9,035 bases of DNA from Verrucomicrobia bacterium UBA1731 (GTDB lineage: Bacteria; Verrucomicrobiota; Kiritimatiellia; RFP12; UBA1067), in the NCBI GenBank assembly GCA_002317575.1, contig DCIH01000122.1, positions 7,572-16,606 of the forward strand, given 5' to 3'. Made by a program: the position numbers and the translations under genes. Below the pieces are notes generated by a model. The model was not told where the DNA came from. It made no database searches and saw only the letters and a program-made list of their open reading frames with translations. Position 1 is the first letter of the stretch. Each line of letters begins with the position of its first letter. Shown one piece after another: positions 5,552 through 9,035 of the stretch.

Positions 5552-6588
5552 TTCTCGTATCCTTCGACGGAAACCGTCATCGCGAAGACGTGCGTTTCGC
5601 CGGCCTTGACGGTGACGGCCTTGTTGAAATTCGCGGGCTCGAGGCAGACGGACGACTTCGTTTCCGTGTTGAGGAGATTCTCGTCGCGGTCCGCCCAGGG
5701 GTTGACGGGGAAGAAGCACGTGAGCACGTCGCAGGCGCCCGTGGTGTCGAGCTTGATCTGGCGTTTCATCCGCGGATCGAGGAGCGCCGTCTTGCTCTCC
5801 ATCTTGCCCATGTCGAATACGTCGCAACCGGGGCCGATCGGAAGATCCCCTACCCACACGTGCGTGAGGTCGAACTCAAGCTTGCGGTTGGACCACGTGT
5901 ACGTGCGCTTGTCGAAGCCGCGCACGTACGTGTGGTAGCCGTTGGCGACCTTGAAATACGGATGATACCCTTCCCGGATCGCAAAGTCCTTGTCGCCGAC
6001 GTTATGCGTGTTGAGCGACAGCGAAAGGTCTTTGCCGAGGGTGATCACGTAGTCGAGCTCGAAGGCGTACGGCAACCACAGCTGCGCGTATTCGTTCGGC
6101 AGCAACTGCAGCGTCAGGCGCGTCGAATCGGCGCCGACGGCGACGTCCTTGACCGTGAACAGCGAAAAGCGCGCGAAACCGTGGATGCACGGCGCGGGAC
6201 GCTTGCTGAAGCCCCATTCGCGCATCTTGCGGTCCCACCACCCTTCCTGCGGCATGCCGTTCGAACCGAACCACGGCCACACGATGGGCATGCCGCCGTG
6301 CACCCAATCCTGCCAGGTGTTGACCTTGCAGTCGATGCCGGCGGCCGGCACGAAGAGCGTTTCCTCCTGTCCGGCCGGAATCCAGCTCGTGAACTTGGCG
6401 CCGCGCAAGGCGATGGCGCACGTGCCGTGCTTGTTGGACAGCGTCACCACGGGATCGCCGCGGCGATCGTCCGCGAACGAGACGGCGTTTGCCTTGCCCC
6501 ATTTGGCGTTCAGTTCTGCCGACGTGGGGCCTTCGGCGAAGACAGAGACGGTAACGGCGAACAACGAAAGTGCGATGAGTCGCTTCAT
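5548..6588 (-). CDS. Exported YeaD-like aldose mutarotase
   Basis: This 346-residue protein matches the aldose 1-epimerase superfamily, nearest to the D-hexose-6-phosphate mutarotase (YeaD/YMR099C) branch. These enzymes interconvert alpha and beta anomers. Marks are VHGGMPIVWPWFG (96-108; GGIP-PWFG in the family), HGFAR (136-140), EGYHPYF (206-212) and CLEPAN (315-320). H209 and E317 are the likely acid/base pair, with spacing of 108 close to that in the yeast enzyme. The N-terminus is a signal peptide (MKR, hydrophobic to about 17, VFA-E near 16-19), unusual for this branch, so it probably acts in the periplasm on free rather than phosphorylated sugar. The ATG at 6588 has AAAGGA upstream and lies 20 nt after the alpha-galactosidase stop. 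The frame stays open for another 2 kb upstream, but that part is an Arg-rich shadow of GH27. Coupling to a retaining alpha-galactosidase suggests galactose as substrate; this is inference. Confidence 0.9.
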   Translation of the reverse strand: MKRLIALSLFAVTVSVFAEGPTSAELNAKWGKANAVSFADDRRGDPVVTLSNKHGTCAIALRGAKFTSWIPAGQEETLFVPAAGIDCKVNTWQDWVHGGMPIVWPWFGSNGMPQEGWWDRKMREWGFSKRPAPCIHGFARFSLFTVKDVAVGADSTRLTLQLLPNEYAQLWLPYAFELDYVITLGKDLSLSLNTHNVGDKDFAIREGYHPYFKVANGYHTYVRGFDKRTYTWSNRKLEFDLTHVWVGDLPIGPGCDVFDMGKMESKTALLDPRMKRQIKLDTTGACDVLTCFFPVNPWADRDENLLNTETKSSVCLEPANFNKAVTVKAGETHVFAMTVSVEGYEK

Positions 6589-6608
6589 GACGGATCCTTT
6601 GCCATGCG

Positions 6609-8711
6609 TTATTTTTTGGGCCTCGGACACACGCCGCCGGGGCACGCCTCGACGGTTTCCTCGATCTTGCGGCCGTCGAGCAGACGGCACCACGCGGCGT
6701 CGCGGACGTCCGCGACGCCCGCCGCGAGTTTTCCGCTGCCGGCCACCGGCGTGAGCTTGAGGAAATGCGGCGCGTGCGGCGGCAGTTCGACGGCGTAAAC
6801 GCCTCCGATGGGGCCCTCGTCCTTCTGACGCCACAGGTCGCGGGCGTTCCATTGTCCATCCAGACCGATTTTCTTCAGGTCGAGCGAAATCTTGCGGGAC
6901 CTGTCGGACACGTTGAAAATGCCCAACGCGATCGTGCCGTCCGCAAGCGGCCGCGCCCAGACCTCTTCGAACAGGCCCGCCGCGTCGGAATGGACGCACG
7001 CCGCGGCGGCGCCGCGTTCGTCCTGGTCCACCGCAAGCACTTCGGGATTGGTGAGCAGATTGAGCGTGAACGCGTCGAGCTGCGTCATGTCGCAGCCGAT
7101 CAAAAGCGGCGCCGCGAAGAGCGACCACCAGGTGATGTGCGAATACTGCTCGTTCGCCGTGAGTTTCGTGGGATGGAGTTTTGGACCCCAACCGACCTTG
7201 CCGACGATCAGCATGTCCGGATCGTTCCATTCGCCGGGCTTGACGAACGGCCACAGCGCGCGCTGGATGGCGACGATGCCGAGCATGCTCGACCATGTGT
7301 CCTTGATGTCTCCGCTGACGCGCCAGCACTGTCCGCCGCACATGGCGCCCCAGGTGGAGACATCCTGCACGCCGTACTGGCAGATGGAGAATACGATGTC
7401 GCGTTTCTGCCGCGCGAGTTCGCGTCCCATGAGCTGATACGGCGTCATGTGGTACGGCAACCCGTCGCCGACGGCGACCTTGTAATAGGAACACCAGTCG
7501 TACTTCAGGTAGTCGTAACCCCACGCCGCGAAGGTGTCCGCATCCTGCGCCTCGTGACCCCAGCTGCCCGTGCAGGCGCCGCAGGTGAGCGGACCGGGCG
7601 AGGAATAGAGGCCGATCTTGAGGCCGCGCGCGTGCACATAATCGGCGAGCGCCTTCATGTCGCCGAACTTCTGGTTGACGACGATCGTGCCGTCCGCATG
7701 GCGCATCGGGCCGCGGATGTCGTCGTGGCCCTTCGGCGCCTGGTAGTTCGCCCAGAAGTCGTCGACGTTCACGTAGCGCCAGCCGTACTGCACGAGACCG
7801 CTTTCGAGGAATGCGTCGGCGGCCGCGCGGATATCCTTCGCGCTGACGGCGGAAGCGAAGCAGTTCCAGCTGTTCCAGCCCATCGGCGGCGTGAGCGCTA
7901 TCTTGGATCCCACCACGAGCTTGAACGCGCCGGTCGCTTCCCCTTTCGCGTTCTTGGCCGTGAAGACGATTTCGTGCGTGCCGGGTTTCGCGACGGATCC
8001 CGTCAGGACGCCCGTGGCGGCGTCGAGTTTGACGCCTTCGGGAAGTCCTTTGGCCGTAAACGTCATCGGGCGTTCGCCGGAAACGGGCAACGTGAAGAGA
8101 ATCGGGCTTCCGGGCCGGACGCCGTACAGATGCGGCGGATTGAAACGCGGGGAAAGCGGCGCGGCCGGCGTGAGGATGCCGAACTGGTTGTCGTCCGCGA
8201 CGGGTTTCACCGGCGTGACGGTTGCGCCGTCTTCGACGGTGAAATACGCATCGCACCAGTCCGCGAGATCGTTGCAGTCGCCGTTTCCGCCGTTCGTGAT
8301 CACGAGCGTCACGCGTTTCGCGCCGCGAAGATCGGCCTTGATCGGATGCGCGGCGCGGCCGAACTTCATGATGGGCGATTGCGCGACGGGCTTTTCGTCC
8401 GCTAATACGAAGAATTTGACCGTCCCCCATTCGGCGCCTGGATAGCCGGAGTCGGCGCCGACTCTGGCGGAGAACGCTATCGCCTTCCCGCCCACATCGA
8501 CTTCGTAGATGCTCAGCGCATGCGTGCCGACGCCTTCGGTATAGGTCTTCTCGCCGATCTTGAGGGGAAAGCCGCCCACGTTCTTGCCGACTTGCGGCCG
8601 TTCCCAACCGCAGGTCATCGTGGACAGATCGAGGGACGAAAGCGCGATTTTCCGGTCGCCGAATGCGACGAGCGCACAGGCGCACGCCGTTCCGAAAAGA
8701 AGTTTCTTCAT
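6609..8711 (-). CDS. Secreted GH27 alpha-galactosidase with NPCBM and Ig-like domains
   Basis: This 700-residue modular enzyme of glycoside hydrolase family 27 should remove terminal alpha-galactose from oligo- or polysaccharides with retention of configuration. Order of parts: signal peptide (1 to about 18); an NPCBM-type carbohydrate-binding domain (about 22-160, with GVGTHALS at 60-67); a putative Ig-like (He_PIG-type) domain (about 186-267, with GLPEGVKLDAATGVLTG at 222-238); the catalytic barrel from PPMGWNSWN (275-283); and a beta-sandwich from about 580. The nucleophile should be D405 in YLKYDWC and the acid/base D468 in RVSGDIKDTW. D317 and D318 in VDDFW match the galactose-binding pair. 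A 40-45-residue tail after the sandwich ends in CPGGVCPRPKK. The ATG at 8711 begins a good signal peptide but has no clear Shine-Dalgarno site; it is 25 nt after the HIT gene. GH27 also includes alpha-N-acetylgalactosaminidases and beta-L-arabinopyranosidases, so exact specificity is open. Confidence 0.95.
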   Translation of the reverse strand: MKKLLFGTACACALVAFGDRKIALSSLDLSTMTCGWERPQVGKNVGGFPLKIGEKTYTEGVGTHALSIYEVDVGGKAIAFSARVGADSGYPGAEWGTVKFFVLADEKPVAQSPIMKFGRAAHPIKADLRGAKRVTLVITNGGNGDCNDLADWCDAYFTVEDGATVTPVKPVADDNQFGILTPAAPLSPRFNPPHLYGVRPGSPILFTLPVSGERPMTFTAKGLPEGVKLDAATGVLTGSVAKPGTHEIVFTAKNAKGEATGAFKLVVGSKIALTPPMGWNSWNCFASAVSAKDIRAAADAFLESGLVQYGWRYVNVDDFWANYQAPKGHDDIRGPMRHADGTIVVNQKFGDMKALADYVHARGLKIGLYSSPGPLTCGACTGSWGHEAQDADTFAAWGYDYLKYDWCSYYKVAVGDGLPYHMTPYQLMGRELARQKRDIVFSICQYGVQDVSTWGAMCGGQCWRVSGDIKDTWSSMLGIVAIQRALWPFVKPGEWNDPDMLIVGKVGWGPKLHPTKLTANEQYSHITWWSLFAAPLLIGCDMTQLDAFTLNLLTNPEVLAVDQDERGAAAACVHSDAAGLFEEVWARPLADGTIALGIFNVSDRSRKISLDLKKIGLDGQWNARDLWRQKDEGPIGGVYAVELPPHAPHFLKLTPVAGSGKLAAGVADVRDAAWCRLLDGRKIEETVEACPGGVCPRPKK

Positions 8712-8736
8712 GGGAGCGTTTCGTTCGGAAGTTGTG

Positions 8737-9035
8737 TCAGAACGCCAGCTTTTCGGCGAGCGCCTTGAGCGCATCCATGTCGCCCTTCTGGTTGGCGAAG
8801 GCGATTTCGCCGGCGCCGTCGCCCCACCTCGGCACAATGTGGAAATGGACGTGCGGAACAGTCTGCCCCGCCGCCGCGCCGTTGTTCTGGAGAACGTTGA
8901 ACCCGTCGCACGGAAGCGTCTTTTGTATGTGGTCGGCGACTTTCTTCACGCGCGCGATCACGGCGGCGAGCGTTTCGTCGGGCGTGTCCAAAAGGCCTGT
9001 CGTGTGCGCTTTCGGGATGACGAGCGTGTGGCCCT
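8737..9035 (-). CDS. HIT-family nucleotide hydrolase/transferase, N-terminus outside window
   Basis: The frame is open to the window edge; the visible 98 residues are the C-terminal two thirds of a histidine-triad protein (usually about 110-140 residues). GHTLVIPKAHTTGLLD, read from 9033, is the conserved strand before the core, and HVHFHIVPRW holds the H-x-H-x-H active site, whose middle His takes the nucleotide in this family. QNNGAAAGQTVPH is the conserved stretch before it. An apparent start at the TTG at 8991 would cut through the fold, so the real start is to the right of the window. Members of the Hint/HinT branch cleave purine nucleoside phosphoramidates and related adenylated compounds; the exact role is unknown. 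It is a housekeeping type of gene just upstream of the alpha-galactosidase on the same strand, so it may or may not share its transcript. Confidence 0.93.
   Translation of the reverse strand, partial: GHTLVIPKAHTTGLLDTPDETLAAVIARVKKVADHIQKTLPCDGFNVLQNNGAAAGQTVPHVHFHIVPRWGDGAGEIAFANQKGDMDALKALAEKLAF

Noticed and set aside
6765..8405. A 546-codon plus-strand frame opposite the alpha-galactosidase
   Set aside because: Arg/Val-rich composition with no recognisable motif. It lies entirely antisense to a well-supported gene and no start signal was seen.
5548..8685. A 1045-codon open frame on the minus strand joining the mutarotase to an upstream region
   Set aside because: Only the last 346 codons resemble a protein. 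The upstream part is an Arg-rich shadow of the GH27 gene in another frame, typical of GC-rich DNA. It is not a fusion.

Overview
The window is GC-rich, densely packed bacterial DNA with nine protein genes, two of them cut by the window edges. I see no RNA genes, insertion sequences, CRISPR arrays or phage genes. Three things point to a fermentative, glycan-degrading bacterium of the Planctomycetes-Verrucomicrobia group: secreted glycosidases (GH88, and GH27 with an NPCBM domain), Shine-Dalgarno-like sites before several genes, and an UPF0210 gene of the kind common in anaerobes. My best guess is Kiritimatiellota or Lentisphaerota, perhaps from an animal gut. This is inference; no marker gene here settles it.

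Layout. (1) 1-315, plus: the end of an UPF0210/DUF711 gene. (2) 414-1658, plus: a secreted GH88 unsaturated glucuronyl hydrolase. (3) 1752-3047, minus: rarA, an AAA+ replication-recovery ATPase, convergent with GH88. (4) 3159-4118, plus: an unrecognised single-pass membrane coiled-coil protein, divergent from rarA across a 111-bp promoter region. (5) 4134-9035, minus: a compact gene set read from right to left, namely a HIT-family protein (start outside the window), a secreted GH27 alpha-galactosidase, a YeaD-like mutarotase with a signal peptide, and two tandem HpcH/HpaI-type aldolases. Spacings are 25 nt, 20 nt, a 4-nt overlap and a 4-nt overlap. A strong hairpin containing the last stop codon ends the unit.

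How the genes may work together. GH27 enzymes retain configuration and release alpha-anomeric galactose outside the cytoplasm. The co-encoded, apparently exported mutarotase could equilibrate the anomers before uptake. The two cytoplasmic aldolases would cleave 2-keto-3-deoxy sugar acids to pyruvate plus an aldehyde, which would fit an oxidative, non-phosphorylating galactose or sugar-acid route. The enzymes that would make the sugar acid are not in the window, so this pathway is a hypothesis. GH88 on the other strand points to uronate-containing glycans such as glycosaminoglycans.

The most unusual observations are four. The second aldolase lacks about 30 residues in the middle of the fold, including the RYPP-G-RG segment, yet keeps every catalytic and metal-binding residue I can identify. 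The sugar-phosphate-type mutarotase carries a signal peptide. The best-scoring promoter element of rarA sits so close to the ATG that its transcript would be leaderless. The coiled-coil membrane protein has no family I can name.
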